Source of the DNA: Himantopus leucocephalus
Lineage: Eukaryota > Chordata > Aves > Charadriiformes > Recurvirostridae
Reading direction: 5' to 3'
Length of the DNA: 64,000 bases
NCBI GenBank assembly: GCA_003993805.1
Contig: RSEF01000001.1
Coordinates: 68,746,274-68,810,273, forward strand
Part shown: piece after piece, positions 63,955 through 64,000 of the stretch
How positions within the stretch are numbered: position 1 is the first letter of the stretch
Layout of the letters: every line of letters begins with the position of its first letter
Program-made: the position numbers and the translations under genes
The notes under the pieces: model-generated
What the model was told of the DNA's origin: nothing
The model's input: only the letters and a program-made list of their open reading frames with translations
Database searches by the model: none

Positions 63955-64000
63955 AGTTCAAAGAATGGTTTGGGTTGGAAGGGACCTTAAAGATCATCTA
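63955..64000 (-). mobile_element. CR1 LINE 3' end, cut by the window edge
   Basis: AAGAATGGTTTGGGTTGGAA followed by GGGACCTTAAAGATCATCTA is the standard bird CR1 3' end read in reverse. The element continues beyond base 64000, so its length is unknown. Its match to the usual bird form looks better than that of the copy at 51530, so it may be younger. Confidence 0.93.

Noticed and set aside
55300..64000. Search for HIPK2 coding sequence, the expected head-to-head neighbour
   Set aside because: No HIPK2-like frame was seen on the plus strand. It presumably starts beyond the right edge.

Overview
This window reads as bird nuclear DNA. It is AT-rich, CpG-poor and single-copy, with very low coding density. 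It carries two remnants of the 3' end of CR1 retrotransposons in the form typical of birds, at 51530-51585 and 63955-64000. Old amniote-wide repeats also appear: an L3/CR1-like LINE, MIR-like SINE pieces and short palindromic MITE-like elements. Three single N characters sit on or beside homopolymers and look like assembly gap marks. The species cannot be named from the sequence alone.

I can support one gene: TBXAS1 (thromboxane A synthase, CYP5A1), on the minus strand. Its first coding exon is at 54860-54957 and its second at 1543-1636. They join in phase (TG|G, a split Trp codon) to give the N-terminal membrane anchor, the conserved YSTSAF segment and the proline-rich hinge of the protein. 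Intron 1 lies between them, spans about 53.2 kb and fills most of the window. Intron 2 begins at 1542 and runs off the left edge, so the catalytic exons lie outside. From 54958 to 64000 the sequence is the 5' flank, with 5' UTR, probable promoter and intergenic DNA.

Region by region: 1-1542 is intron 2. 1543-1636 is exon 2. 1637-54859 is intron 1, holding old repeats, poly(A) and microsatellite tracts, a CpG cluster followed by a G-quadruplex motif (25.7-26.2 kb), a second small CpG cluster (49.6 kb), a pair of decayed repeat copies (7.8 and 9.2 kb) and a well-preserved 48-bp duplicated hairpin block (43.5 and 46.2 kb). 54860-54957 is exon 1. 54958-55300 holds the upstream stop, candidate promoter motifs and two overlapping palindromes. 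55300-64000 is gene-free flank with a G-rich stretch and a perfect 12-copy 7-bp minisatellite near 61 kb.

No complete gene, RNA gene, CRISPR array or new multi-gene system was found. The open frames of 60-216 codons look like chance frames in non-coding DNA. The main results are the placement of the TBXAS1 5' end and several non-coding structures that may be regulatory.
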